Translations under genes and position numbers: made by a program
The notes under the pieces: model-generated
Databases searched by the model: none
What the model saw: only the letters and a program-made list of their open reading frames with translations
Told to the model about the DNA's origin: nothing
NCBI RefSeq assembly: GCF_049060325.1
Contig: NZ_JBMGPW010000002.1
Span: forward strand, 248,001-312,000
Reading direction: 5' to 3'
Length of the DNA stretch: 64,000 nt
From: Vescimonas sanitatis
GTDB lineage: Bacteria > Bacillota > Clostridia > Oscillospirales > Oscillospiraceae
Part shown: positions 25,469 through 34,953 of the stretch, piece after piece
Layout of the letters: each line of letters begins with the position of its first letter
Position numbering within the stretch: position 1 is the first letter of the stretch

Positions 25469-26235
25469 TATAGCACACGGTCCACGTCAAAAACAGGGCC
25501 GCTTTTGCATACACGGACGTAGGATGCTTCACCGCTGTCCTTGTCGTGGGCGGTGCAGATGCAGCCCTTGCATGCGCCCACACCGCAGGCCATGTGCTCC
25601 TCCAGAGACACATAGGCAGGGAATCCGTGTTGTGCGTGCAGCTGCTTCATGTGAGCAGCCAGACGATTGGAGCCGCAGGAATAAGCGGCGTCAAAGGGCA
25701 GCTGCGCCGCGTCTGCGGCAAAGGCGTCGGTAATGCGCTCATTCGGCGCGGTGGTGGTCCTCACCACGGCGCCCAGCGTGCGGAACAGCTCCTGGTGGAA
25801 CAGGTCGTCCTCACTCTTGGCGCTGAGATAGGCATAGACCTCCGTGCCCTGGGCGCGGAGCTGCTCCACCAGCGGGCGCAGCGGCGCAATGCCGATACCC
25901 CGGCCGATGACCGCCGCCCGGCGGCAGCTGCCGTCGATGGGGAAGCCCTTGCCCAGCGGTCCCAGCAGCTCCAGTGTGTCGCCGCCGCGCAGGTGCGACA
26001 GCAGCTCCGTTCCCCGCCCCACCACCTTGTACAGGAAGGTCAGTGTCCCCGCCTGCACATCGATATGGTCGATGCTGATGGGCCGCATAAGGAACGGGTC
26101 CTGCTCCCGCCAGCTCTTCAGCATATAGAATTGGCCCGGCGCGCTGGCGGCCGCCATCTCGGGAGCCAGGACCGTCAGTGTCATCACGCCGGGAACGACA
26201 ATGTCCTGGGAACGGACGGATACAGTGTTGTACAT
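25468..26235 (-). CDS. pyrK: Dihydroorotate dehydrogenase electron-transfer subunit
   Basis: A 255-residue ferredoxin-reductase-like protein with FAD and [2Fe-2S] sites that passes electrons between PyrD and NAD. Seen are FLMRPISIDHID (flavin binding), KVVGRGTELLSHLRGGD, RGIGIAPLRPLVEQL (NAD site), and the cluster ligands CGVGACKGCICTAHD with VRVCKSGPVF. I use ATG 26235, with AAGGAGG 7 nt upstream, instead of an in-frame start 48 bp earlier. It overlaps the MATE gene by one base. A paralogue lies at 35780-36547. Confidence 0.92.
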   Translation of the reverse strand: MYNTVSVRSQDIVVPGVMTLTVLAPEMAAASAPGQFYMLKSWREQDPFLMRPISIDHIDVQAGTLTFLYKVVGRGTELLSHLRGGDTLELLGPLGKGFPIDGSCRRAAVIGRGIGIAPLRPLVEQLRAQGTEVYAYLSAKSEDDLFHQELFRTLGAVVRTTTAPNERITDAFAADAAQLPFDAAYSCGSNRLAAHMKQLHAQHGFPAYVSLEEHMACGVGACKGCICTAHDKDSGEASYVRVCKSGPVFDVDRVL

Positions 26236-26304
26236 GGTGTCCTCCTTGCAGAAGCTGTGCAGGCGGGATAGCCGCGCCTGCACAGCTTTTGCCGTTGTGT
26301 TCTG

Positions 26305-27237
26305 TCAGATCCGACCGGTGATCAGGCCCAACAGCGCCATACGCAGGTACATACCGTTGTGTGCCTGGCGGAAATAGGCCGCACCGGGGTAGCTGTCCAC
26401 CTCTGTGGCGATTTCATCCACACGGGGCAGCGGGTGCATGATGGTGATATCCTTCTTGGCGCACTTCAGCAGCTCGTTGTTGACGATATAGCTGCCCTTG
26501 CACCGCAGATAGGACTCCTCATCCGGGAAGCGCTCCCGCTGTACGCGGGTGACATACACGAAGTCGGACTGGGAAAGCGCCTCTTTCACATCGGAGGTTT
26601 CCACGATGTCGGCGCCCTTGGCGCGCAGGTCGTCAGTGATCTCCTTGGGCATTCTCAGCTCCTCGGGTGAGGCGAAGATCATCCGGTTGCCGAACTGCTG
26701 CATGAAGTAGCCCAGGCTGTGTACGGTGCGGCCATACTTCAGGTCGCCCAGGAAGGTGATGGTCTGGCCGCCGATGTGGCCCTTTTCCTTCCGCATGGTA
26801 TAGATATCCAGCAGCGCCTGTGTGGGGTGCTGGCGGGCGCCGTCGCCGCCGTTGATCAGGGGATGCTGCGCGATCTCGGCGGCCTCGATGGCCGAACCGG
26901 CCACGGGGTGCCGCATAACGATGGCGTCCACATAGCCGTCCACGGTGCGGATGGTGTCCTGCCATGTCTCACCCTTGGACTGGGAGGAGGCGGAGGCGCT
27001 GCCCAGGTCGATGGTGCTGGCGCCCATGCGCTGAATGGCGGAGTTGAAGGACAGCCGGGTCCGGGTGCTGGGCTCAAAGAACAGCGTGGCCACCAGCATA
27101 CCTTCCATGTCTTTGATGGCCTCACCGCTTTTTACGCGCTTTTCATAGATCATGGCTGTGTCCATGATGTGGCACAGCTCCTGCGTGGTAAAGTCATAGC
27201 CGTTGATAATGTCGCGGCCCTTGAAATTGAAGTCCAT
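26305..27237 (-). CDS. pyrB: Aspartate carbamoyltransferase catalytic subunit
   Basis: A 310-residue carbamoyltransferase. The carbamoyl-phosphate motif FFEPSTRTRLSFNSAIQRMG is at about residues 52-71, HPTQALLDIYT near 133, GDLKYGRTVHSLGYF near 160, and MHPLPRVDEI, the aspartate-side loop, near 265. These mark it as a true ATCase-type enzyme. The reaction makes N-carbamoylaspartate, the first pyrimidine step, but runs in the reverse, phosphorolytic sense in principle. No pyrI, pyrC, pyrE, pyrF or carAB is nearby. It lies 78 bp after a TRAP permease on the same strand, so catabolic use is possible. Confidence 0.92.
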   Translation of the reverse strand: MDFNFKGRDIINGYDFTTQELCHIMDTAMIYEKRVKSGEAIKDMEGMLVATLFFEPSTRTRLSFNSAIQRMGASTIDLGSASASSQSKGETWQDTIRTVDGYVDAIVMRHPVAGSAIEAAEIAQHPLINGGDGARQHPTQALLDIYTMRKEKGHIGGQTITFLGDLKYGRTVHSLGYFMQQFGNRMIFASPEELRMPKEITDDLRAKGADIVETSDVKEALSQSDFVYVTRVQRERFPDEESYLRCKGSYIVNNELLKCAKKDITIMHPLPRVDEIATEVDSYPGAAYFRQAHNGMYLRMALLGLITGRI

Positions 27238-27315
27238 GTTTATGTTCCTCCATATGTAAGATTTCCGTTCCGCGGGCCTCTGTCAGCGGAGGGCCCGCCC
27301 TTCAGCTGCGTAAGA

Positions 27316-29193
27316 TCACTGGATCTTCGGTGTCTGCCGCTTGCTCAGCGTCACAGCTGTGATGACACAGGCGGCCATCAGCACAACGCCGATCACGTCC
27401 GTGAGCGCGCCGGGGATCATCAGCGTAATGGCCGCGCCCACCAGCACAAAGCGCAGGGGCATGGGCATCTTTGCACCCAGCCAGCCGATCATGCCGCCGG
27501 CCAGGGCCACGCAGCCCAGCGAGGCGCTGAGGATGGCCAGCAGGATAGAGCCCAGAGAACCATACAGCAGCAGTTCCTGCCCGTACACAAAGATGTAAGG
27601 GATCAGGAAGGCCACCGAAGCCAGCTTCATGGCGTAAATGCCCGTTTTCATGGGCGAGCCGCCGGAGATACCGGCCGCCGCGTAGGTAGACAGAGCCACC
27701 GGCGGGGTGATGGTGGACATACAGCCGAAGTACAGGATAAACAGGTGTGCGGGCAGGGGATCCGCGCCCAGCTTGATCAGGGCGGGGGCGCCCAGCACCG
27801 CCAGCAGCAGATAGGCCGCCGTGGTGGGCAGGCCCATGCCCATGACCAGGGATACCAGCATGGTCATCACCAGCGCGATCATCAGGTTGCCCTGCGACAC
27901 GGTGACGATCAGACCGGAGAGCTTGATGCCCAGGTTGGTCAGGGAGGTGATGCCCATGATGATACCGGCGCAGGCGCAGGCTGCCACAATGGGGCGCACC
28001 TGCTTGGCCACGTCGGTCACCACCGCACCAAAGTCCTTCAGGCGGAAGGCGGTGTCCTTCTTCACATAGCTCAGAGCGATGGTCAGGATGGCGGCATAGG
28101 CGCCGGCACGCAGTACGCTGTAACCGCAAATGATGAACACGATCAGCAGCGCGATAGGCAGCAGATAGTAGAAACCGGACTTGAACACCACCCCTACGCG
28201 CTCATACTGGGCATTGGGATCGGGGCGCAGGTTCAGCCGCTTGGCCTCAAAGTACACGGCGATACCCACGGCAAAGAAGTACAGCAGCGCGGGCACAGCT
28301 GCGGCTTTAGCCACGGTGAAGTAGCTTACGCCGATCATCTCGGCCATCAGGAACGCCACGGAACCCATGACCGGCGGCAGGATCTGCCCGCCGTTGGAGG
28401 CCACTGCCTCCACCGCACCGGCGAAGTTCTTGTCATAGCCGTTGGCCTTCATCAGCGGAATGGTGAAGGTGCCGGTGGTCACGACGTTGGATACGCCGCT
28501 GCCGGAGATGGTGCCCATCAGGGCGCTGGAGGCCACGGCGGCCAGCGCGGGACCGCCGGTAACGCGCCCGGTGGCGGTCAGTGCCAGGTTCACGAAGAAC
28601 TGGCCGGCGCCGCTTTTCTCCAGAAATGCGCCGAAGAGAATGAATATAAAGATAAATGTCGCACTGACACTCATTGCCGAACCGAAAACACCCTCGGTAC
28701 CCAGATACAGGAACGAGATCAGGCGCTTGAATGTAAAGGCCTGGTGGCTCAGCGCACCGGGGATGAGATGGCCAAACAGGCCATAGAGCAGGAAGATCAC
28801 GGAGATGGTGGGCAGCGCCCAGCCCAGGGACTCATATCCCATGATCAGGATCGCCACCAGCAGCAGCGCGCCGAAGATCATATCCAGCTCAGTGGTGATA
28901 CCCAAGCGCCCTTGGATCTCCGCATAGTGCAGGCAGATGTAGAAGTTGGAACCGGCGGAAGCCACCAGCCCGATAAAATTGATGATGATGTGAAAAACTT
29001 TCCCCTTCTCCTTGGGGTTTGCCATGTTGAACAGGAAGATGTAGCTGCTCGCCAGACCAAGGTGTATCGCCCGCTGGTATACGGCGGTCAAAACGCCGAA
29101 CAGTGCAGTGTACGATTGAAACAGGGTCAGCAGAACGGCAATCACAAACGCGATCTTACTCAGTACATCGCTGAATTTTGACTTAGTTGCCAT
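27316..29193 (-). CDS. TRAP transporter fused permease (DctQ-DctM, TAXI type)
   Basis: A 625-residue permease in which the small DctQ-like N-terminal part (about the first 150 residues) is fused to the large DctM-like part with some 14 helices. Typical DctM stretches are ALMGTISGSGVSNVVTTGTF, ASNGGQILPPVMGSVAFLMA, MVLSLVMGMGLPTTAAY-like SLVMGMGLPTTAAYLLLAV and YFGCMSTITPPVALSTYAAA. With the TAXI binding protein just upstream it imports an organic acid using the Na+ gradient. Substrates of TAXI systems are mostly unknown. It lies between the molybdenum hydroxylase genes and pyrB on one strand. Confidence 0.94.
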   Translation of the reverse strand: MATKSKFSDVLSKIAFVIAVLLTLFQSYTALFGVLTAVYQRAIHLGLASSYIFLFNMANPKEKGKVFHIIINFIGLVASAGSNFYICLHYAEIQGRLGITTELDMIFGALLLVAILIMGYESLGWALPTISVIFLLYGLFGHLIPGALSHQAFTFKRLISFLYLGTEGVFGSAMSVSATFIFIFILFGAFLEKSGAGQFFVNLALTATGRVTGGPALAAVASSALMGTISGSGVSNVVTTGTFTIPLMKANGYDKNFAGAVEAVASNGGQILPPVMGSVAFLMAEMIGVSYFTVAKAAAVPALLYFFAVGIAVYFEAKRLNLRPDPNAQYERVGVVFKSGFYYLLPIALLIVFIICGYSVLRAGAYAAILTIALSYVKKDTAFRLKDFGAVVTDVAKQVRPIVAACACAGIIMGITSLTNLGIKLSGLIVTVSQGNLMIALVMTMLVSLVMGMGLPTTAAYLLLAVLGAPALIKLGADPLPAHLFILYFGCMSTITPPVALSTYAAAGISGGSPMKTGIYAMKLASVAFLIPYIFVYGQELLLYGSLGSILLAILSASLGCVALAGGMIGWLGAKMPMPLRFVLVGAAITLMIPGALTDVIGVVLMAACVITAVTLSKRQTPKIQ

Positions 29194-29291
29194 GTTCCGA
29201 TCCTTTCGTTATTTCCGGAATGTGGGGCCGCACCGGGCGGCGGGCCGAAGCCCGCCGTCCGACGGGACAGGGGGGGAAAAGAGGGGGAAGA

Positions 29292-30302
29292 TCAGTCAAC
29301 AATGCCCATCTCGCGGTAGTACTGCAGGGCACCGGGGTGGATCTCCAGGTTGATGTTGGCAGCGTGGTCCAGGTTGATCTTGGCGGCCATCGCGTGGGAG
29401 GTGGAGATCACGTCCAGGTTTTCATAGATGCCCTTCACGAACTGATAGGCGGCCTCGTTGCTGAGGCTGCTGTCACAGGCCAGCAGAGTGGGCATGGCCA
29501 GGGTGGTGGTGTCCTCGCTGGTGCAGGTGTACAGGTCAGCGGACAGGGTAGCGGTGCTGAAGTAGCTGTGCTGCTCGATCGCGGCCTTCTGATGCTCCTC
29601 GTCGATGCTCAGCAGCTTGAAGTTCTTGGTCACGGACAGCTCGGTCAGGGCGCTGTTGGGGGCGGCACTGAAGATGAACACGCAGTCCACATCGCCGTTC
29701 TTCAGGGCCTCAACGCCCTCGGCGATGCTCAGCTCAGAGCCCTTCACGTCCTTGTCGGTCAGACCATAGGTGCCCAGCACCGTCCAGCCCATGGTGGAGG
29801 CGGAGGAGGCGGGGGTGCCCACCACCACGCGCTTACCGGCCAGATCCGCGATGCTGTTGATGCCGCTGTCAGCCAGCACGGCGATCTCCAGCACGCTGTC
29901 ATACAGGTTGGCCAGGCCGTACAGCTCATACGCGGGCTCGGACGCAAAAGCATCCTCAGACTGGGTGGCGAAGTACGCGGTGTCGGAGTTCACGAAGCCG
30001 ACATTGGCCGCGTGGGTGCCCAGCAGACGGGCGTTCTCCACGCCGCCGTTGGTGACCTCGGAGGTGACGAACAGGTTGTTGTCCACGTTGGTCAGGGTGT
30101 CAGCGATGCTGACGCCGATGGGGTACCATGCACCGGAGGTGCCGCCGGTAGCGATCACCAGATCGGTGGCCTGTGTCAGCTCCATGCCGGTGGAGGGGTT
30201 GCTGTCATCGGTCTTGTCCCCGGTATCATCCTTCTTCTCGCCGCAGGCGACGAGAGACAGGGCCATGACAAGTGCCAGCAGCAATGCAAATAGCTTTTTC
30301 AT
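29292..30302 (-). CDS. TAXI-family TRAP solute-binding lipoprotein
   Basis: A 336-residue exported lipoprotein: MKKLFALLLALVMALSLVAC with the lipobox Cys at residue 20, a low-complexity linker, then the TAXI domain with IATGGTSGAWYPIGVSIAD, SEVTNGGVENARLL and VNSDTAYFA. It captures the substrate outside the membrane for the permease 98 bp downstream. ATG 30302 is chosen because GAAGGAG lies 6 nt upstream. A gap of 63 bp follows the hydroxylase [2Fe-2S] gene, so it may belong to the same transcript and import that pathway's substrate. Confidence 0.94.
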   Translation of the reverse strand: MKKLFALLLALVMALSLVACGEKKDDTGDKTDDSNPSTGMELTQATDLVIATGGTSGAWYPIGVSIADTLTNVDNNLFVTSEVTNGGVENARLLGTHAANVGFVNSDTAYFATQSEDAFASEPAYELYGLANLYDSVLEIAVLADSGINSIADLAGKRVVVGTPASSASTMGWTVLGTYGLTDKDVKGSELSIAEGVEALKNGDVDCVFIFSAAPNSALTELSVTKNFKLLSIDEEHQKAAIEQHSYFSTATLSADLYTCTSEDTTTLAMPTLLACDSSLSNEAAYQFVKGIYENLDVISTSHAMAAKINLDHAANINLEIHPGALQYYREMGIVD

Positions 30303-30365
30303 GTCTTTCTCCTTCATAATTTTGAATTTATAATCGCCCCATAAGGGGTAATTACCACGCTTGTT

Positions 30366-30835
<470 letters not shown>

Positions 30836-30839
<4 letters not shown>

Positions 30840-31690
30840 TGGTCCGCCTCCTCTCGGGTGCGGCGCAGTGTCCGCAGCAGCAGCTCCGGGGCCACCGCCA
30901 GCTTGTAGCTGGCCGAGGCCCGCCGCCCGGCGGCCGCCACGATGGCCTGTGTTACCAGCTCTGCCGCCTGCATTTCCGCGGCAGGGGAGGGCTGTTCCTT
31001 CAAAAGCAGTGCTTCTGCTGCGTACAGCCGCCGCGGCGTGGGGAATACGGCGCCCAGCGCAAGGCGCAGTCCGGTCAGGCGCTGTCCCTCCCATCTGGCC
31101 GCGCAGCAGGCGCTGAGCCGGGAGATGGCCAGCGCATTGCGCCGTCCCACTTTTTCATAGGCCATGCGCCAGCTCGCCTCCGGCGGGGAAAAGCGCAGCG
31201 CCTCTATGTATTCGCCGGGACGCAGCAGGGTCTGTCCCGGTCCGGTGATGAAGGTATCCACCGGTATGTCCCGGCAGGTGCCCTCCGTGGCGCTGTACAG
31301 CCGCACCTCCGCGTCCAGCATGGCCAGCACCGGCAGGGTGTCCGCTGCGGGGCTCCCATGTGCCACATTGCCGCCGATGGTGCCCAGATTTCGTATCTGA
31401 GGGGACCCCACCTGTGATGCGGCAAGGCACAGCGCCGGCGCGTACTGCCGCAGCAGCGCGTTTCGTTCTATCTCGGCGAAGGTCGCCGCTGCCCCGACGG
31501 ACAGCACGCCGTCCTCCGCCACGATCCGGTGCAGCGCCGCTGCGCCGGATATATCGATGAACACCGCCTCATGGTCATTTTCCCGGTTCTGCACCGGCAT
31601 GATATCCGTGCCGCCGGCAATGCACCGGCTGTCGGGGTATTGTGCCATATAGGCCCGCAGTTCCGCGGGGCTGCCCGCTTGCAGAAACAT
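30836..31690 (-). CDS. Molybdenum hydroxylase, FAD subunit
   Basis: A 284-residue FAD-binding protein of the CO dehydrogenase/xanthine dehydrogenase medium-subunit family. Visible are CIAGGTDIMPVQNREND near residue 22 (FAD loop), QVGSPQIRNLGTIGGNVAHGSPAADTLP near 93 (second FAD loop, quoted in two parts as QVGSPQIRNLGTIGG and NVAHGSPAADTLP), and the C-terminal CO_deh_flav_C domain. It passes electrons to NAD or another carrier. It is 2 bp from the large-subunit gene and overlaps the [2Fe-2S] gene. Confidence 0.92.
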
Positions 31691-31692
31691 AG

Positions 31693-33930
31693 CTACCTCT
31701 TTTTCTCATCCAGTATGGCCCGTACCGTTTCCAGGTCCGCCGGCAGGGTGTCTATCCGTGCGCCCAGCGCCGCGGACATAGCGTTGGTGATGGCCGGCGC
31801 CACGATAGAGGTGGCCGGTTCGCCAATGCCGTGTACCAGCAGCGGCGGAACGCCGGCGCCTTCCTCCAGCAGCACCGTCCGCACGGGACACATATCCAGT
31901 GCTGTGGGCAGCAGATAGCTGTCCAGATCAGCGGCGCGTGTCACGCCGCCCGGTGTGTCGGCATTTTCCGTCAAGGCGTAGCCTACGCCCATGGATACAC
32001 CACCGCCTACTTGTCCCACCGTGGCAGCGTGGTTAATGATGCGGCCCATGTCGTGTACGGCCACAAAGTCAGTTACGTCGGTCTTTCCGGTGATGGGGTC
32101 TATCTCTACCTCCGCACCGCAGGCGCCATAGGCGTAGGACATATAATTGCTGCCCCGGCATTTCTCTCTGTCCCAGAATGTCTTGGGGGCGGTCCACCAG
32201 CCGTGGGCGCGCACATCCCGTCCGGTATTCCGCAGGACACCTACCGCCTCGGTGAAGGTCATCTGCTCGTCACCGCAGCGGACCAGCCCGTCCTCATATA
32301 CGATGGGTCCGTCGAACCCCCGGTATTCCCACAGTGCGGTGTTGATCTGCTGCTTGGCCTCCTGTGCTGCCAGCCAGGCGGCGTTGCCCGCGGTGATGGT
32401 CCCCCGTGAGGCGGCGGTGGACCCGGAATCCACACAGTAGTCCGTGTCCGCCGGCGCGATGTGTATGCGTTCCGGCGGAAGCCCCAGCTCCCGGCCGATA
32501 ATGGCTGTCAGCAGCGTGTGACCGCCCTGGCCCACCTCGCTCAGCCCGGTGCTCACGTTCAGACTGCCGTCCGCGTTTAATACGATGGTCACGCCGGAGG
32601 TGTCCTGCACCGGTGTGCCCGCGCCGTAGGACTCGCCCCGGTACAGGCAGGCGATGCCCCTGCCCACCAGCTTTCCGTTCCGGACAAAGGGCCGCAGGTC
32701 CTCGCCGAATTCCCGCCGCAGGCGTTCCAGGCACGCACCTGCGCTCACGTCGCGCATGGGCTGGCCGGAGCCGGATATGTCGCCGTCCCGCAGTAGGTTT
32801 TTCTCCCGGAAGGCCCAGGGCGTCATGCCCAGCTGCTGTGCCAGCTCGTCCATCACAGATTCGGTGGCGAAGTCGATCTGCGGCGAGCCGAAGCCACGCA
32901 CACTGCCGGCATAGCAGTTGTTGGTATAGGCCGCTTTCATGCACACGTCCACGTGTTCCACCCGATAGGGCCCTGTGGCTTCGATACCGCTGCGCCATGT
33001 GGTGGTCTTGCTCTTGGACAGGTATGCGCCGCCGTCCACAAAGCCCCGCACCTCAATGGCGGTCAGTATGCCGTCCCGCTTTGCGCCGGCCTTGTAATAG
33101 ATGTGAAAGGGATGCCGCTTTACGCCCTCCAGCAGCGTCTCGCTGCTGCGCCATGTCATGCGGCAGGGCCGCCCGGTGTGCAGCGCCGCGATAGCGGCTC
33201 TTGCGGCCATAGCCCCGGCATCGTCATCCTTGCCGCCGAAGGACCCGCCCATACCGGGCTGTGTCACCCGTACAGCGCTCATGGGCAGACCGCAGGCCGC
33301 CGCCACGATACGCCGGATGTTGAAGGGTGCCTTGCACGGGCAGTAGACCCGCAGCTCTCCGTCCTGAGGCGACACCACCACGCTCTCCGGCTCGATGGCC
33401 CCGGGGATCACCCGTTGGGTGCGGAATTCCTGTTCCACAATGATGTCCGCCTCGTCAAAGCCCTTTGCCGCCCGCCCCTTGCGGACGCGGTGCTCCAGTA
33501 TCAGGTTCCCGTCGTCGTACAGCTTGGGCGCGTCCGGCAGCAGTGCTTCCTCCGGGTCGAATACCGCGGGCATGGGCTGGGCGTCATAGGTGACCAGCCG
33601 CGCCGCCCGGTCGGCCGCCTCCTGTGAGACGGCCGCGACCACGGCGATGCAATCGCCCCGGCTCCGTATGGTGTCATAAACCATGATGGGCTTCTCATTG
33701 TCGCCCACATTTCGGCCCGGTATGTCCCGGGCGGTGTACACACCGGCCACGCCCTCCGCCGCCAGTGCCGCCGCGGTATGCACCGCCAGCAGCTTCCCAT
33801 GGGGAAGGTCCGTGTGCACTGATTTTGTGTACAGTATACCGTCGAAGGCGAGGTCCGCCGCGTATTTCGTCCGCCCGGTCACCTTGTCCCGGGCGTCCAC
33901 CCGCAGGATGTCCTGTTCGCGCTGTGCCAC
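31693..33930 (-). CDS. Molybdenum hydroxylase, molybdopterin-binding large subunit
   Basis: A 745-residue catalytic subunit of the xanthine dehydrogenase family. Marks are DARDKVTGRTKYAADL at the start, QPGMGGSFGGKDDDAGAMAA (cofactor loop) near residue 226, SVRGFGSPQIDFATE near 345, GLSEVGQGGHTLL near 455, ASRGTITAGNAAW, and LVHGIGEPATSIVAPAI near the C-terminus, holding the catalytic Glu. It hydroxylates a carbon next to a ring nitrogen with water as oxygen source. The true substrate (purine, nicotinate-like or other) cannot be fixed. A GntR operator-like sequence lies inside the gene at 33824-33840. Confidence 0.93.
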   Translation of the reverse strand: MAQREQDILRVDARDKVTGRTKYAADLAFDGILYTKSVHTDLPHGKLLAVHTAAALAAEGVAGVYTARDIPGRNVGDNEKPIMVYDTIRSRGDCIAVVAAVSQEAADRAARLVTYDAQPMPAVFDPEEALLPDAPKLYDDGNLILEHRVRKGRAAKGFDEADIIVEQEFRTQRVIPGAIEPESVVVSPQDGELRVYCPCKAPFNIRRIVAAACGLPMSAVRVTQPGMGGSFGGKDDDAGAMAARAAIAALHTGRPCRMTWRSSETLLEGVKRHPFHIYYKAGAKRDGILTAIEVRGFVDGGAYLSKSKTTTWRSGIEATGPYRVEHVDVCMKAAYTNNCYAGSVRGFGSPQIDFATESVMDELAQQLGMTPWAFREKNLLRDGDISGSGQPMRDVSAGACLERLRREFGEDLRPFVRNGKLVGRGIACLYRGESYGAGTPVQDTSGVTIVLNADGSLNVSTGLSEVGQGGHTLLTAIIGRELGLPPERIHIAPADTDYCVDSGSTAASRGTITAGNAAWLAAQEAKQQINTALWEYRGFDGPIVYEDGLVRCGDEQMTFTEAVGVLRNTGRDVRAHGWWTAPKTFWDREKCRGSNYMSYAYGACGAEVEIDPITGKTDVTDFVAVHDMGRIINHAATVGQVGGGVSMGVGYALTENADTPGGVTRAADLDSYLLPTALDMCPVRTVLLEEGAGVPPLLVHGIGEPATSIVAPAITNAMSAALGARIDTLPADLETVRAILDEKKR
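33824..33840. promoter_or_regulatory. Intragenic match to the GntR operator
   Basis: TTTGTGTACAGTATACC resembles the sites at 38096, 41340, 43454 and 44498. It lies about 90 bp inside the large-subunit gene and may be chance, since it encodes ILYTK in frame. Confidence 0.3.
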
Positions 33931-33966
33931 AGCGGCATACCTCCCCTCTGTGTTTCTTGTTTCCCG

Positions 33967-34356
33967 TTACGGCAGCAATTCCGCCGCCCAGTCCTCTGCC
34001 TGTGCCAGCGCTTGCTGTTCAATATGGGCGGCGGACCGCAGTCCCTGCTGGTCCAGCCCGTCGTAATGCACGCCGCCCACGGCGGCCACGGCACAGCCGG
34101 CCACGGCGCTGAGCCGTTCTGCCAGCGCCCGCAGCAAGAATTCGTCCTTGTGCCCGCTGCGATTGAGAACGCTGCTGTCGGCGCTGTCCGCGCCGCTGCC
34201 TGTCAGGCTCTGCCGGTGTGTGGCCAGTACGACGCAGCCTACGTGGGCCGCCCCGCCGGTCACGGTCAGCAGCAGGTCGCCGCCCAGCCGTTCCAGCCGG
34301 TAGTGTATGGACAGTCCGCCGTCGCTCAGTGTTCGCTCCACCACACGCTCAGCCAT
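33967..34356 (-). CDS. LpdD-like protein, putative prenyl-FMN chaperone
   Basis: A 129-residue protein with HVGCVVLATHRQSLTG, GHKDEFLLRALAERLS and GGVHYDGLDQQ, resembling LpdD, the small subunit that accompanies gallate decarboxylase LpdC and the prenyltransferase LpdB, and is proposed to help prenylated-FMN delivery. It overlaps the ubiX gene by 8 bp (start inside its end) and sits in the same operon as ubiD, which fits that role. Family assignment is by recall of short motifs and context, so moderate. Confidence 0.6.
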   Translation of the reverse strand: MAERVVERTLSDGGLSIHYRLERLGGDLLLTVTGGAAHVGCVVLATHRQSLTGSGADSADSSVLNRSGHKDEFLLRALAERLSAVAGCAVAAVGGVHYDGLDQQGLRSAAHIEQQALAQAEDWAAELLP

Positions 34357-34906
34357 TTCCGTTCCACCTGAACCTTTCCCCGCCGTCCAGACCCAGCAGC
34401 CGCAGCGTCCGGCTGACTGTCTGATCCACGATGTCGTCCACCGTCTGCGGCCGGCTGTAAAAGGCCGGTACCGGCGGCAGGATAATGCCGCCCATCAGCG
34501 TTACCGTCTCCATATTGCGGATGTGGCTCAAATTCAGCGGTGTTTCCCGCGTCAGCAGTATCAGCCGCCGCCGCTCCTTCAGCATCACATCTGCCGCCCG
34601 CACCAGCAGGCTGTCGTCATAGCCCATAGCGATGCCCGCCAGGGTCTTCATGCTGCATGGGGCGATGACCATGGCGTCCGCGCAGCTGGAACCGCTGGCC
34701 GCCTGTGCGGCCATATTGCGGTTGTCGTATACCCGGTCAGCCAGCGCCTTGACCTGCTCCACGGTGAGATCCGTTTCCAGCCGTATGGTCTCTGCGCCCC
34801 AGTCGCTGAGTATCAGCTCTGTCTCCTGTCCCAGCGCCCGCAGTGCCTCCAGCAGCCGGATCCCGTATATACAGCCCGTCGCACCGCTGATGCCCACTGC
34901 CACCAT
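34349..34906 (-). CDS. ubiX: UbiX-family flavin prenyltransferase
   Basis: A 185-residue flavoprotein that attaches a dimethylallyl group to FMN to make the cofactor of UbiD decarboxylases. It shows VGISGATGCIYGIRLLEAL near the N-terminus (FMN and phosphate loop), SSCADAMVIAPCSMKTLAGI near residue 85 and RRLILLTRETPLNLSHIRNM near 115, and ends with the PPVPAFYSRPQTVDDIVDQT segment. Start ATG 34906 has GGGAGG 7 nt upstream; another ATG lies 6 bp before. It overlaps the LpdD-like gene by 8 bp. Confidence 0.93.
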   Translation of the reverse strand: MVAVGISGATGCIYGIRLLEALRALGQETELILSDWGAETIRLETDLTVEQVKALADRVYDNRNMAAQAASGSSCADAMVIAPCSMKTLAGIAMGYDDSLLVRAADVMLKERRRLILLTRETPLNLSHIRNMETVTLMGGIILPPVPAFYSRPQTVDDIVDQTVSRTLRLLGLDGGERFRWNGNG

Positions 34907-34953
34907 GTCCATTCCTCCCGTCTGTTTCGTACATTTTGCCCGCCCCGCGGGCG

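Noticed and set aside
26305..27237. PyrB as a YgeW/oxamate-type carbamoyltransferase
   Set aside because: The motifs FFEPSTRTRLSF, GDLKYGRTVHSL and MHPLPRVDEI are those of true aspartate carbamoyltransferase.
26719..29181. An 820-codon plus-strand frame over the TRAP permease and pyrB
   Set aside because: Antisense shadow; its sequence is rich in His, Gln and Gly and shows no domain.
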